Made by a program: the position numbers and the translations under genes. A stretch of DNA of 64,000 bases, taken from the NCBI GenBank assembly GCA_040758635.1, contig JBFLVI010000002.1, positions 62,001 through 126,000 on the forward strand, read 5' to 3'. The stretch is from Yes71-27 sp040758635 (GTDB lineage Bacteria; Bacillota; Desulfotomaculia; Desulfotomaculales; Ammonificaceae). Below are positions 35,825 through 42,910 of the stretch, in pieces (within the stretch, counting starts at the first letter, position 1; each line of letters begins with the position of its first letter). Below the pieces are notes generated by a model. The model was given only the letters and a program-made list of their open reading frames with translations. It did no database searches and was not told the origin of the DNA.

Positions 35825-37486
35825 TTAAATCCTAATACGCCGTCTGTAGAACCCGCCCGTGCCACGCTGGCCCCAAGTAAGACTAACCCCGGACACGGGC
35901 TGTAAATGCCTGCCGTCACTTCTGTCGGCCCTAAGAGCCTGTTGCTGCCGTCTCGCCTGCCTGGCGTACACATCGCGCAGCAAAAAGACCTTAGCATTAA
36001 CAGTCGGCGTTACTAAAGTGGAAGCAACATCGGGGAACTCTAGCACAAAAGCCAGAATAGACAACATCATCGCGTCAAGCGCGTGCTCGTTCTTAGATGT
36101 ATAGACCGGCTGGCCGGTAGAAGTTCTCCTGACAACAGAGTAATTGATAATCTGACTATAAAGCTCGTCGTCGAAAGGCGAAATTAAAAGCCTTTCACGC
36201 TCAAACATAAGCGCCGTCTGGTTAACCATGAAGTGCTTAAGCGGCTTATTGACAACCTCCTTGGTCGAGGGGTCAACCAGCTCGATGCTCTGGTTAAAGG
36301 CCCAGCCCTTAACTTTACGCGCCAGCCCTGTTTCTGGGTGTTTCAAGCCGTAAGCGCGCAAAGTTTCAACCTGGTATTCGCCATAACCGCGGTCGCAATA
36401 AATAACCGCGGGATTGTATATAGAGTTAAGCTCGACGATACGGTTGACCGCGTGGTCGAGCGTAAATTCACTCTTCGGTATGCTCTCGCGCAGCACGACC
36501 TGAAACCGCTGTAGCTTTTCATTGTACTCGGTGATAACAATCTGCGGCGTGGCGCCATACTTGTCCCAGTCCACCCCCATCGTGCGTAAAGCAGGCAGCG
36601 GGCGGACATCAAAATTGTAAGGGCCAAGCTCGAGCACCTCTATGCCGTTTTCGGCCACAAACCGGCGCTGCTGCGCGGAAAGTTTGGAGTAGGCATAATA
36701 AAGCGTATGCGCAGCCTTCTCCACTAGAGCTTTGTTAAACACGCCCGAGGTCTCCTCGCCGAACTCAGCGAGAACCTCGTGCTGGTAGTCAATCTCGCTG
36801 TGAAAGAGTCTGAATTCCTCGTCCGCCTGCTCGTCCCACTCGGGATTGACGTGAGAGGAAAAGTGGTACTGTTTGTAAGGACTATTCTTTTCCGTACAGG
36901 CCCGATAAAAATACTCCCTCTTTCCCGTGGGCGTAGACGAAAGGATAATCCTAATCCGCGAAGGCGCTTCAAGGGCAATGGCCGTTACGGCAACGATGTC
37001 GGCCTCAACCAGATAATCAGCCTCATCGAGGATTATGACATCCGCGCCCTGACCGCGGATATTGGCGCCGCCGGACCCTGCCTTAGTACCGGCGGTAAAC
37101 CCCTTGATTCTGGAACCATTGTGAAATTCCACTATGTAGGGGTTTTTACTCTTCCGCCTGATGGACATCTGCAGCTCCGGGCTGCGGGAGATAAATTTCT
37201 CCAGCATCTCCCAGATGACCGTAATCTGGTTTTCATAAGGAGTAACGATAACACAGGTCTTGTCGCGGTTAGTAAAGCTATACCAAAGACAATAGACCGC
37301 TAACGTCTCGGTCTTCCCTGTGCGGCGCCCCATGCGCAAAACAAGGCGATTGGCGGAATCGCGCAGAATTTCTCGCTGATACCACCGTGCCTCCCAGTTC
37401 AGGTAAACATAAGCCCACTGAACGGGGTCGGCAAGAATTTGCGCCTGTAAAAGTTCATCTTCAGTCAATTGAACGGAAGCAGACAT
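35825..37486 (-). CDS. terL: Terminase large subunit (packaging ATPase/nuclease)
   Basis: 553 residues, ATG start at 37486. ATPase part: Walker A GRRTGKTE at 53-60, Walker B VIILDEAD with D154 and E155, and SSTPTGKRE as motif III. Nuclease part: GVDWDKYGA (D306, D308), VIYCDRGYG (D365) and NEHALDAMM (D471), the RNase H-like acidic set. Length is normal for the family. It drives DNA into the prohead through the portal encoded 3 kb downstream and cuts concatemers. A weak hairpin follows the stop. Confidence 0.95.
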   Translation of the reverse strand: MSASVQLTEDELLQAQILADPVQWAYVYLNWEARWYQREILRDSANRLVLRMGRRTGKTETLAVYCLWYSFTNRDKTCVIVTPYENQITVIWEMLEKFISRSPELQMSIRRKSKNPYIVEFHNGSRIKGFTAGTKAGSGGANIRGQGADVIILDEADYLVEADIVAVTAIALEAPSRIRIILSSTPTGKREYFYRACTEKNSPYKQYHFSSHVNPEWDEQADEEFRLFHSEIDYQHEVLAEFGEETSGVFNKALVEKAAHTLYYAYSKLSAQQRRFVAENGIEVLELGPYNFDVRPLPALRTMGVDWDKYGATPQIVITEYNEKLQRFQVVLRESIPKSEFTLDHAVNRIVELNSIYNPAVIYCDRGYGEYQVETLRAYGLKHPETGLARKVKGWAFNQSIELVDPSTKEVVNKPLKHFMVNQTALMFERERLLISPFDDELYSQIINYSVVRRTSTGQPVYTSKNEHALDAMMLSILAFVLEFPDVASTLVTPTVNAKVFLLRDVYARQARRQQQALRADRSDGRHLQPVSGVSLTWGQRGTGGFYRRRIRI

Positions 37487-37506
37487 ATCGTCACGGCACC
37501 TAACTC

Positions 37507-37815
37507 CTAATAACCGTAAGGTCCATACTGCGGACCCCGCTGGTAAAGCTCTTGATTTGGTTTGCCGTGACGCGTAGCGTGCAAGTAAAGCGCTAAGCCA
37601 CCGCCAGCGGTACCTAAACCCGCGCCTATATAAAGTAACCTACGAGAAGGAGTAAACCTTTGAGGAATAGCGTCTCCGATACGCGGCCTTCTGTAATACG
37701 AAGTACGGGCTATCTCTCGAAGTCTGCGCTGAATCTGAACTCGTGTCTGTATGTTCCCCGGCAAACTGCGAATTGCGCCTGCCATCGATGATAGACGGCC
37801 GAAAAGTAGAGCCAC
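37507..37815 (-). CDS. Small basic protein with one membrane segment
   Basis: 102 residues, GTG start at 37815 with a GGAGGTAGG site. Arg-rich N-terminal half (QIQRRLREIARTSYYRRPR), one hydrophobic Gly-rich segment (LLYIGAGLGTAGGGLALYL, about 62-80), and a Tyr/Gly/Pro-rich tail. One of four similar small genes between the candidate small terminase and the large terminase. Function unknown; a DNA-contacting or membrane-contacting virion protein is possible. Confidence 0.6.
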   Translation of the reverse strand: MALLFGRLSSMAGAIRSLPGNIQTRVQIQRRLREIARTSYYRRPRIGDAIPQRFTPSRRLLYIGAGLGTAGGGLALYLHATRHGKPNQELYQRGPQYGPYGY

Positions 37816-37824
37816 CCTAAATAC

Positions 37825-38250
37825 CTACCTCCTGTACATCATCCTCGCCTCGTTGCCGTAAGCGACCCGGGAAAAAGACTCCTGAATCGCCCGGGTGCCC
37901 TGCTGGCGCATGGTAAAGGCAGCCCGAGAATCAGTAAAATACCCGCTACCGATGCGCCCCATATTGGCGCCCATCCGCAATTTCATCTGCTGGTTACGGA
38001 TAAAGTCGCGCCCTGCCGTATACCCGAGGGGAGCGAGCTGCGCGCCGATACTGGCAAAAATAAGCGGCGGAAAGGCTGTGTAAAGCGCAGTTTCCGCACC
38101 TGCCCTCAGGCCCGCCATAGGGGCTGAATACCCCTGCGAGCGCCAATGGTGATAATCGTAGATACCAGCGCCTACTATAAACACACCGGCCAGGGGTACT
38201 TTTTTTAGTGCACTTCTTATAACGCTGCCCGCTGCTTGAGTCATTAACAA
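37825..38250 (-). CDS. Small protein with hydrophobic segments and conserved-looking C-terminal helix
   Basis: 141 residues if started at the TTG at 38250, or 139 from the ATG at 38244 with an AAGGTG site. Hydrophobic segments occur near residues 18-30 (VPLAGVFIVGAGIYD) and 55-75. The C-terminus (AAFTMRQQGTRAIQES, then NEARMMYRR) is basic and helical. Overlap and spacing put it in one operon with its neighbours. Function unknown. Confidence 0.6.
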   Translation of the reverse strand: MLMTQAAGSVIRSALKKVPLAGVFIVGAGIYDYHHWRSQGYSAPMAGLRAGAETALYTAFPPLIFASIGAQLAPLGYTAGRDFIRNQQMKLRMGANMGRIGSGYFTDSRAAFTMRQQGTRAIQESFSRVAYGNEARMMYRR

Positions 38251-38256
38251 AACACC

Positions 38257-38817
38257 TTAACCATGTCGTAATCTGTTCAAAGCGAAAACCAAGTCACCGT
38301 CCGCCCCGGTGTCATAGCGATTCGGCACTCCTTCCGCTTGAAGAGAGGGTAGGGGCTGCACACCTGCTCCTATATATCCCATGGCCATCTGCTCGCGCGC
38401 GTCGAAAACCTGCTTCGCTCCGTAAACGGCAAAACCGCCCAAAGCAAGCGTCTTGCCCAGCCCGGTTAAGCGAATGCCGGTGTAAAGGTTCTGCGCTGCG
38501 GGTCTTTCCAATACCACCGAACGCCTGGCAAGTCCGACGGTAGCTCTTCCCAACCCCTCAACTAACGGAGAAGTATGGCGCGCCAAAGCGGCGCCTGTTC
38601 CGGCAGCTGTCCCAACCGCTCGCGGCAAACCGCGAACCGCGCTCACCGCGCCAGCGCCCAGAGCGTACACACCGTAGCCCACGCCGGCACCCAGCCCTGC
38701 GCCCAGGTAGCCGCCAAGCCCCCGGGGAGCGGCCTTAGAAATACCGGCGACGCGTAATGCGCCTATCCCTGTGCCAGTTGCAAAATTAACGGCACCCCGC
38801 AATAAAGCGGCCAGCAA
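38257..38817 (-). CDS. Gly/Ala-rich hydrophobic protein
   Basis: 186 residues, TTG start at 38817 with an AAGGCGG-type site. Very rich in Gly and Ala, with several GxxxG-type hydrophobic segments (YLGAGLGAGVGYGVYALGAG), then basic helices and a polar tail ending LRHG. It looks membrane-active or membrane-inserting. As it lies between packaging genes, a virion protein that helps DNA entry is a reasonable guess, unproven. Confidence 0.6.
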   Translation of the reverse strand: MLAALLRGAVNFATGTGIGALRVAGISKAAPRGLGGYLGAGLGAGVGYGVYALGAGAVSAVRGLPRAVGTAAGTGAALARHTSPLVEGLGRATVGLARRSVVLERPAAQNLYTGIRLTGLGKTLALGGFAVYGAKQVFDAREQMAMGYIGAGVQPLPSLQAEGVPNRYDTGADGDLVFALNRLRHG

Positions 38818-38834
38818 TTAAAACACCGCCTTTG

Positions 38835-39146
38835 TTAAATAAACGGTACCCCTGCGATATTAAAGCGCCCGTACCTGTCGCGCACAAGGCTACCCGAATT
38901 GCGCATCCTGGTAATCACATCCAAGGCCGCCCAGGCACCCGCAATCCGAGCCACGCGCTGTCCCGGGGAAGCGTTGGTCCACATATAACTGCCAAAGCCC
39001 TCACCAAGAAAACTCGCCGCGCTCCGATAATGCCCCCTACGTAAAGCAAGTATCCCGTCAGCAAGAAATGCGCGCGAAACAGCGTCAGGACGGTACCCAA
39101 TCACCAACGCGTTAATCGCCCTGTTTGCCAGATTCCGAACCGACAT
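38835..39146 (-). CDS. Small basic protein of the packaging cluster
   Basis: 103 residues from an ATG at 39146 with AGGAGG upstream; the longer frame to 39188 lies inside the previous gene. Basic, Ala/Arg/Gly-rich, with a short hydrophobic stretch near the middle (IAGAWAALDVITRM). Ends VPFI. It overlaps the end of the candidate small terminase gene by 35 bp. Function unknown. Confidence 0.55.
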   Translation of the reverse strand: MSVRNLANRAINALVIGYRPDAVSRAFLADGILALRRGHYRSAASFLGEGFGSYMWTNASPGQRVARIAGAWAALDVITRMRNSGSLVRDRYGRFNIAGVPFI

Positions 39147-39765
39147 CCACGATAACCTCCTGCGCTTTCTGCGCCTGTAAAAATTCACGTGCTTTTTCTA
39201 AAAGCTCCACCGCGCGGGTAGAGGGGTCAAACATGAAGACGTGCTTTGAACCCGCCTTATCTTTACGGGTAGAATTTAAGAGCTGGAGCACCCTGTGCCT
39301 TTTCTCCAGTAGCTTGTCTTTATACTCAGCAGCCTTATGTATTTCCGGCTTCGTTATAATGTGCCCCTTGGGAGTAACCGCCACGGCGACTTCTTGTAAA
39401 AAGTCGGCATCAACAGCAAGCTTGTTCTCGCACCGCAAAATGGCGATGTCTATACTGACAAGTTCCCTAATCAGCATAATGTCCACCGCCGCGTCATCCT
39501 CTACCTCGAGCTCTTCCATGTACGCCTGAAATAATCTTTGCATGGCAGCAATCTCGAGAGGACAACGCTCGCCAGCAGGAGCTAACCCTTCATCGATAAG
39601 CCGGCAGGTTTGGGCATAAGGACACCTATCTAATTTACAGATAATAGGAATGCTGGCATAGAGACCGTGTCTGGCAGCCTGTATCTGTTCGGCACGCTGA
39701 AGCGCATTAAGAGCGGTTTCGGACAAGCCCCAGGTGTCTGTGTCAGACAGCGGTATAAGCCGCAT
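39112..39765 (-). CDS. Candidate terminase small subunit / DNA-recognition protein with Cys cluster
   Basis: 217 residues from an ATG at 39765 with a GGTGAG site; the frame extends to a TTG at 39792. An N-terminal helix-rich part has ALNALQRAEQIQAARHG, followed by a four-Cys segment (CKLDRCPYAQTC ... RCPLE) that may bind metal. A middle helical part and a Lys/Glu-rich C-terminus with EKRHRVLQLLNSTRKDKAG follow. It is the first sizeable gene of the leftward packaging module, two kilobases before the large terminase, the usual place for the small subunit. That call is positional. Confidence 0.5.
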   Translation of the reverse strand: MRLIPLSDTDTWGLSETALNALQRAEQIQAARHGLYASIPIICKLDRCPYAQTCRLIDEGLAPAGERCPLEIAAMQRLFQAYMEELEVEDDAAVDIMLIRELVSIDIAILRCENKLAVDADFLQEVAVAVTPKGHIITKPEIHKAAEYKDKLLEKRHRVLQLLNSTRKDKAGSKHVFMFDPSTRAVELLEKAREFLQAQKAQEVIVDVGSESGKQGD

Positions 39766-39892
39766 GCTCACCACAACAGTCCTCAGGCTCAACTACCTGA
39801 ATAAAAACAAAACCACACTCTAAACAGGTAAAGAGACACAGGCCGCCATGAATTTTAAGCGGTATCAACTTATGCTGGTCATACTGACACAT
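39743..39892 (-). CDS. 49-residue Cys protein, first gene of the leftward module
   Basis: ATG at 39892 with a TTGGGGG ribosome site 8 nt away; the frame extends further upstream without a good site. Cys residues in CLFTCLECG and later DCCGEH suggest a zinc-binding knuckle. Its end overlaps the next gene by 23 bp. Function unknown. Confidence 0.5.
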   Translation of the reverse strand: MCQYDQHKLIPLKIHGGLCLFTCLECGFVFIQVVEPEDCCGEHAAYTAV

Positions 39893-39964
39893 AAGAGTAT
39901 CCCCCAAACAAAAAACCTGCTGCCAGGCCGGCCCCCTAAAAAGCCTTTCGTAAATATATAATAC

Positions 39965-39985
39965 CGGCAAAATGCCGTTTTTTTT
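39965..39985 (+). terminator. Rightward intrinsic terminator at the edge of the divergent region
   Basis: CGGCA/TGCCG stem with a 3-nt loop and eight T residues on the plus strand. No rightward gene lies to its left, so it may stop antisense transcription. The stem is short. Confidence 0.4.
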
Positions 39986-40062
39986 CCATCACGGAGAAAT
40001 TCCCTGCTAAACCGCCTGCTTATAACAGTCAATTCAACTTGGCAAAGGTTAAACTGACTATC

Positions 40063-40080
40063 TCACCGTATTACGGGTGA
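40063..40080. promoter_or_regulatory. Near-palindrome in the divergent control region
   Basis: TCACCGTATTACGGGTGA is almost its own reverse complement (one offset base). It lies between the leftward virion operon and the rightward operon, where a dimeric repressor or activator would be expected. Operator role is inferred. Confidence 0.4.
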
Positions 40081-40085
40081 ACCGG

Positions 40086-40218
40086 AGTAAATAATGGTGG
40101 CCATTGGAATGGAAATCTTTAGTAAATAATGGTGGGGTATTAGAGTCGCAAACCCCGTAGCTAAAGCCAGAAGTTTTTGAGCGGCGATTCTAGTGAAAAT
40201 TCCAAGTAAATAATGGTG
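40086..40218 (+). repeat. Three direct repeats AGTAAATAATGGTG
   Basis: Copies at 40086-40100, 40121-40135 and 40205-40218; the first two share 15 bases and the third 14. Spacing is 35 and 84 bp, all on the plus strand. The GTAAATA core resembles -10-only phage late promoter elements such as TATAAATA of T4, but iterons or operator sites are equally possible. None is followed by an open frame of note. Confidence 0.65.
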
Positions 40219-40277
40219 TGGGGGATGGATAGTGTAAGTAAAAAAAGCCTGCTGCGTTCGAAGCCCCACCCCCTAAA

Positions 40278-40319
40278 GACCTTTCCTCATGTCTTCTGAT
40301 GAGGGCATGGGGAAGGGTC
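40278..40319 (+). ncRNA. 14-bp leader hairpin E0, related to the downstream terminator-linked hairpins
   Basis: GACCTTTCCTCATG pairs with CATGGGGAAGGGTC (two or three G-T pairs) around a 14-nt loop. Its centre (ATG..CT.CTG...GAGGG.AT) matches three hairpins found after terminators at 40.9, 41.2 and 42.2 kb. It starts the folded leader of the rightward operon. Confidence 0.55.
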
Positions 40320-40595
40320 CTCTAGGGGAGCCTTCAGAGTCCAAGCGCCTGCAGCCGCGCAGAGATGCGCGCCGTGAGAAGCGGGCAGGCCGAATAGCGA
40401 CGACCCCGCAAGGGAGAGCCGCGCCGGCGATGGTCGGAGGAATACATAAGCTCCGGCCCAGGGACAAAAAGCCGGTCACCGGATGAAGCCGCTCAACCCC
40501 ACACTGAAAATGCCTGGGGTAAGAGCAGCTGACGGGAGCGCTGCTGAGTGAACAGGCAAGGCGAATAGCCGCGACCAGGCCGGACAAAAAGGAAA
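40320..40595 (+). ncRNA. Highly structured leader RNA candidate with duplicated module
   Basis: No convincing reading frame, but many hairpins: CGGAG/CTCCG around an AATACATAAG-type loop near 40436-40455, ACCCCA/TGGGGT near 40496-40520, AGCAGC/GCTGCT near 40523-40544, and TGCCTG/CAGGCA enclosing the latter. Two stretches share a pattern: GGCCGAATAGCGACGACC near 40388 and GGCGAATAGCCGCGACC near 40559, each followed later by a GACAAAAAG tract. It ends at the ribosome site of the first rightward gene. Could be a regulatory leader or a stable RNA; no known family is claimed. Confidence 0.45.
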
Positions 40596-40607
40596 GGAGG
40601 TGGAACT

Positions 40608-40913
40608 ATGTTAGACGCCATCAGGAAAGTCTGGGAAGGCCTGAAGGAGATGGCCGCTGCAGCCTGGGAGTGGATTAGAAAGAAAACCACCCAGGTCACC
40701 CCCTTCCAGAAATGGGAGATAGCGACGGTCGTCTGCATGGCAGCCGGTGGTTACGCTGGCTACTATGTGGCCATGCACACTCCCGTGCTGGTCGCCGTCT
40801 GGGCGTTTGTCCTCCAGTTCATGGTGGCTGGCGCCCTGGCCGGTCTCGCGTTTTCCATGGCCGCCTTCTTGCCCGCACAGCTCAAAGCGGTGAAGAAGGT
40901 GGTTACCCTGTAA
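40608..40913 (+). CDS. Small two-segment membrane protein
   Basis: 101 residues, ATG at 40608 with AAAGGAGGTGG. An amphipathic, Trp-rich N-terminus (VWEGLKEMAAAAWEWIRKK) is followed by two hydrophobic segments, about 38-58 and 62-88, and a Lys-rich end. The layout would fit a holin-like or host-membrane-modifying protein, but the first-gene position in an apparent early operon argues against lysis. Followed at once by an intrinsic terminator. Confidence 0.65.
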   Translation: MLDAIRKVWEGLKEMAAAAWEWIRKKTTQVTPFQKWEIATVVCMAAGGYAGYYVAMHTPVLVAVWAFVLQFMVAGALAGLAFSMAAFLPAQLKAVKKVVTL

Positions 40914-40920
40914 TCTCTCT

Positions 40921-40945
40921 AGCCCGCCTCGCGCGGGCTTTTTTT
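40921..40945 (+). terminator. Intrinsic terminator T1
   Basis: AGCCCGC / GCGGGCT stem, 5-nt loop, seven T residues, 7 nt after the stop of the membrane-protein gene. Its 3' arm and T-run can instead pair with sequence just downstream (see the E1 hairpin). Confidence 0.85.
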
Positions 40946-40977
40946 ATGCCCTCTGCCGAGGGTGTAAAAGAAGCCCG
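40934..40977 (+). promoter_or_regulatory. Alternative hairpin E1 overlapping terminator T1
   Basis: The terminator 3' arm, T-run and following ATGCCC (40934-40951) pair over 18 positions with 40960-40977, three of them G-T, around the 8-nt loop TCTGCCGA. It cannot form together with T1, so the two are mutually exclusive. Same design at 41.2 and 42.2 kb. Confidence 0.6.
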
Positions 40978-41012
40978 ACCAGGGCGCTCAAACCAGAAAG
41001 GAGGTGAAACAG

Positions 41013-41129
41013 TTGATTCTATGGACACTTCTATCTGAAAAAGACAGAGAACTCGTAGAGACCTGCCGCAAAGACCTCTATGAGTCCATCTCCAGCAACA
41101 AACCTGAAGACGAATCCAACAAAGCCTAA
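41013..41129 (+). CDS. 38-residue hypothetical protein
   Basis: TTG at 41013 with a strong AAAGGAGG site and stop at 41129, followed 14 nt later by an intrinsic terminator, so it is a transcription unit of its own. The product is acidic and polar with a hydrophobic start (ILWTLL). Function unknown. Confidence 0.5.
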   Translation: MILWTLLSEKDRELVETCRKDLYESISSNKPEDESNKA

Positions 41130-41143
41130 CACGTTGCCAATTT

Positions 41144-41169
41144 GCCGGCCCGCACGGCCGGCTTTTTTT
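41144..41169 (+). terminator. Intrinsic terminator T2
   Basis: GCCGGCC / GGCCGGC stem with a 5-nt loop and seven T residues. The 3' half is also the 5' arm of the alternative hairpin E2. Confidence 0.85.
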
Positions 41170-41208
41170 ATGCCCACTCCAGATGGGGCGGGTATAAAGG
41201 AGGCCGGC
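41157..41208 (+). promoter_or_regulatory. Alternative hairpin E2 overlapping terminator T2
   Basis: 41157-41175 pairs over 19 positions with 41190-41208 around a 14-nt loop, including changes that track the different T2 stem sequence. It is mutually exclusive with T2. Confidence 0.6.
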
Positions 41209-41251
41209 AACAGCCTCCTGTTTCATTATACCACGAAAGGGGGTGAAATTT

Positions 41252-41455
41252 ATGGGATTCAAGGAAAAAATCCTGGAGAGGCTGCAGGAAGTTCGTAACT
41301 ACAACGACCTTGAACTACTCGAAGAAATTACCTGCAATAAGTGCCGCCGCCCGCGGTGCCATGGGTGCGACATCAAGGGTATATTTGACGACTACCGCGA
41401 ATACGTTTTGCCCGCCCTGGTGCAGGCGCGGCAGGTAGTTGAAAGGGGTGTTTGA
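41252..41455 (+). CDS. Small Cys-rich protein
   Basis: 67 residues from the ATG at 41252 with a GAAAGGGGG site. A CNKCRRPRCHGC cluster in the middle suggests one bound zinc; the flanks are helical and charged. It overlaps the ribosome site of the next gene. Function unknown. Confidence 0.6.
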   Translation: MGFKEKILERLQEVRNYNDLELLEEITCNKCRRPRCHGCDIKGIFDDYREYVLPALVQARQVVERGV

Positions 41456-41457
41456 CA

Positions 41458-41658
41458 ATGCAGCTTTACTTAAGGGCTATCACTCACAATGAGAAAACCC
41501 CGAAAATCGAGTGGTATGGTCCCTTCAAGACCCGCGAAGAGGGGGCCAGGGCAGTTTACGGCAGAGTAACGTGCTGGCAAACAATGACACCTGAAGATGC
41601 TCGCCGGTACGTATCCTTCAGCATTGCGCGGACGCTGGGTAAAATCAAAAAAAGATGA
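41458..41658 (+). CDS. 66-residue hypothetical protein
   Basis: ATG at 41458 with a GAAAGGGGTG site that overlaps the end of the preceding gene; an in-frame TTG two codons earlier is possible. Contains an EWYGPFKTREEGARAVYGR stretch, like small alpha/beta proteins, and a Lys/Arg-rich end. Family not recognised. Confidence 0.55.
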   Translation: MQLYLRAITHNEKTPKIEWYGPFKTREEGARAVYGRVTCWQTMTPEDARRYVSFSIARTLGKIKKR

Positions 41659-41778
41659 TACAGGACCATACTGCCCGGCCTTACAAGCCCAGGCCGTATC
41701 TAAGAAGCGCCGGGTTTTTTGTTTTTAGAGCGGGTCTGATGTGAGCAATTAATACTGTCTGAGAAGGGAGGTGAATCC
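41656..41778 (+). repeat. Repeated leader element, copy 1 (terminator plus conserved leader)
   Basis: About 120 bp, matching 43670-43788: TGATACA start, a CATA-TG segment, CCGGC, then GCCG.GTTTTTT, GAG.CGGG.CTG.TGT.AG.AAT, and TACTGTCTGAGAA followed by the ribosome site. CCCGGC at 41674 can pair with GCCGGG at 41709, ahead of six T residues. It directly precedes the RNase HI gene. Confidence 0.7.
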
Positions 41779-42201
41779 ATGAAGCTAAACGTCTACATTG
41801 ACGGCGCCAGCCGGGGCAATCCGGGCCCGGCCGCAGCCGCAATGGTCCTGCAGGACGAATCAGGCAAAACCCTGCTCACGAAGAGTAAGTTCCTTGGGGT
41901 AACCACCAACAACGTCGCTGAATGGTCTGCGCTCGAGGGAGCAATAAGGGCACTCGTTCACCTTACCAGGAAATGCGGCAATATTGAGGCAGTCATCTAC
42001 TCGGACTCAAAGCTAGTCGTGGAGCAATTCAACGGCCAGTTCAAAATCCGCAACTCTGGACTTAAAGAGATGGCAGCGCACGTAAAAGAGCTACTTACAG
42101 AGTGCCCGGCGCTGAAAGTTCAAGTAATCCACATCTCCCGCGAAAAAAACCGCCTAGCAGACCAAGCAGCGAATGCCGTTTTGGACACAGAGAGCGCCTA
42201 A
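41779..42201 (+). CDS. rnhA: Ribonuclease HI
   Basis: 140 residues, ATG at 41779 with AGGGAGGTG. RNase HI fold with all acidic active-site residues: DGASRGNPGPAAAA (D8), NNVAEWSALEGA (E48), IYSDSKLVVEQFNGQF (D76) and REKNRLADQAAN (D128). It cuts RNA in RNA-DNA hybrids, useful for primer removal. It is preceded by a conserved leader element and followed 6 nt later by an intrinsic terminator. The shorter length and the REKN-x-LAD ending match the bacterial/archaeal small RNase HI branch. Confidence 0.92.
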   Translation: MKLNVYIDGASRGNPGPAAAAMVLQDESGKTLLTKSKFLGVTTNNVAEWSALEGAIRALVHLTRKCGNIEAVIYSDSKLVVEQFNGQFKIRNSGLKEMAAHVKELLTECPALKVQVIHISREKNRLADQAANAVLDTESA

Positions 42202-42207
42202 ACCATC

Positions 42208-42231
42208 AGCCCGCCTCGCGCGGGCTTTTTT
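42208..42231 (+). terminator. Intrinsic terminator T3
   Basis: AGCCCGC / GCGGGCT stem, 5-nt loop, six T residues, directly after the RNase HI stop. Nearly identical to T1. Confidence 0.85.
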
Positions 42232-42264
42232 CATGCCCCCTGTAGAGGGTATGAAAGAGGCCCG
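42221..42264 (+). promoter_or_regulatory. Alternative hairpin E3 overlapping terminator T3
   Basis: 42221-42238 pairs over 18 positions with 42247-42264 around an 8-nt loop (CCTGTAGA). A C-G pair here replaces a T-A pair of E1, and neighbouring pairs change together, which supports pairing. Mutually exclusive with T3. Confidence 0.6.
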
Positions 42265-42342
42265 CAGGCCTCTAATAAATCAACGCTCTGTGAAGGGCCG
42301 GCTCCCATGCGCCGCCCTGAGGGCGAAATGGAGGTGACAGGC

Positions 42343-42777
42343 ATGGGTAAGAAAACCAATCAGATTCTAAAGGAGGCTGGTATCATGCAGGACGCGGAAG
42401 CCAGGATTAGAGAGCTGGAGAGGGAGTTAGACAGGAGGGAAGCGCTGCTGATTCACAGGGCACCGGGTACCGTCATCTGGCTTGACGAGAGCAAATCTGG
42501 TGCGCTTGGCTTTAGCTTCAGGCGGCCCAAGAGCGCCGGCAAAAACTTGCTGTCGTTCGTCACGGTTTTGTACAAGCACATGACTATCGACGGTTTCCGC
42601 CTGGTTCAGGGTAAAAAAGGCTCGGCGCTGTTACCCCCCAGCGTTAAGGCGGTTATCAACGGCAAGGAGGGGTATGTCGACTTAATAACCCTGAGCCCGG
42701 AGTACCGGGATGCCCTCGAGCGTGATGCTAAAGAGGCATACCGGCAGCTGGTGGAAGAACTCAAAAAGAGGCGGTAG
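42343..42777 (+). CDS. SpoVG-like regulatory protein
   Basis: 144 residues from the ATG at 42343 with a GGAGGTGACAG site; another ATG at 42385 also has a ribosome site. A short coiled coil (ARIRELERELDRREA) is followed by about 80 residues resembling SpoVG: LSFVTVLYKHMTIDGFRLVQ, LLPPSVKA and a helical end. SpoVG proteins bind nucleic acid and regulate genes in Firmicutes, and phages carry copies. Match is by pattern, moderate. Confidence 0.55.
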   Translation: MGKKTNQILKEAGIMQDAEARIRELERELDRREALLIHRAPGTVIWLDESKSGALGFSFRRPKSAGKNLLSFVTVLYKHMTIDGFRLVQGKKGSALLPPSVKAVINGKEGYVDLITLSPEYRDALERDAKEAYRQLVEELKKRR

Positions 42778-42856
42778 TCGTGCAGGCAGGGCTAACCGCC
42801 CTGCCCGGAGGGCTTACGAGAGCCTTCCGGGGAGGGCGAAGCTCTCCGAAAAATAC

Positions 42857-42894
42857 CGCCACCGCGCGGTTGGCCGCATAGCCGCGCGGTGGCG
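42857..42894 (+). promoter_or_regulatory. 13-bp perfect hairpin before a ribosome site
   Basis: CGCCACCGCGCGG and its exact complement around a 12-nt loop TTGGCCGCATAG, ending 4 nt before the AAGGAGG of the 99-residue gene. No T-run. A weaker relative with loop CTGGTCGCATAG lies at 60.55-60.58 kb. Other hairpins fill 42780-42850. Likely translational or RNA-stability control. Confidence 0.65.
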
Positions 42895-42910
42895 CGAAGG
42901 AGGTGAAATT

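Noticed and set aside
40086..40218. CRISPR array
   Set aside because: Repeats are only 14-15 bp, irregularly spaced and three in number, with no cas genes in the window.
40270..40600. IscB-type omega RNA / HEARO or cobalamin riboswitch
   Set aside because: Hairpins are present but I could not match the defining conserved segments, and no IscB-like gene is nearby.
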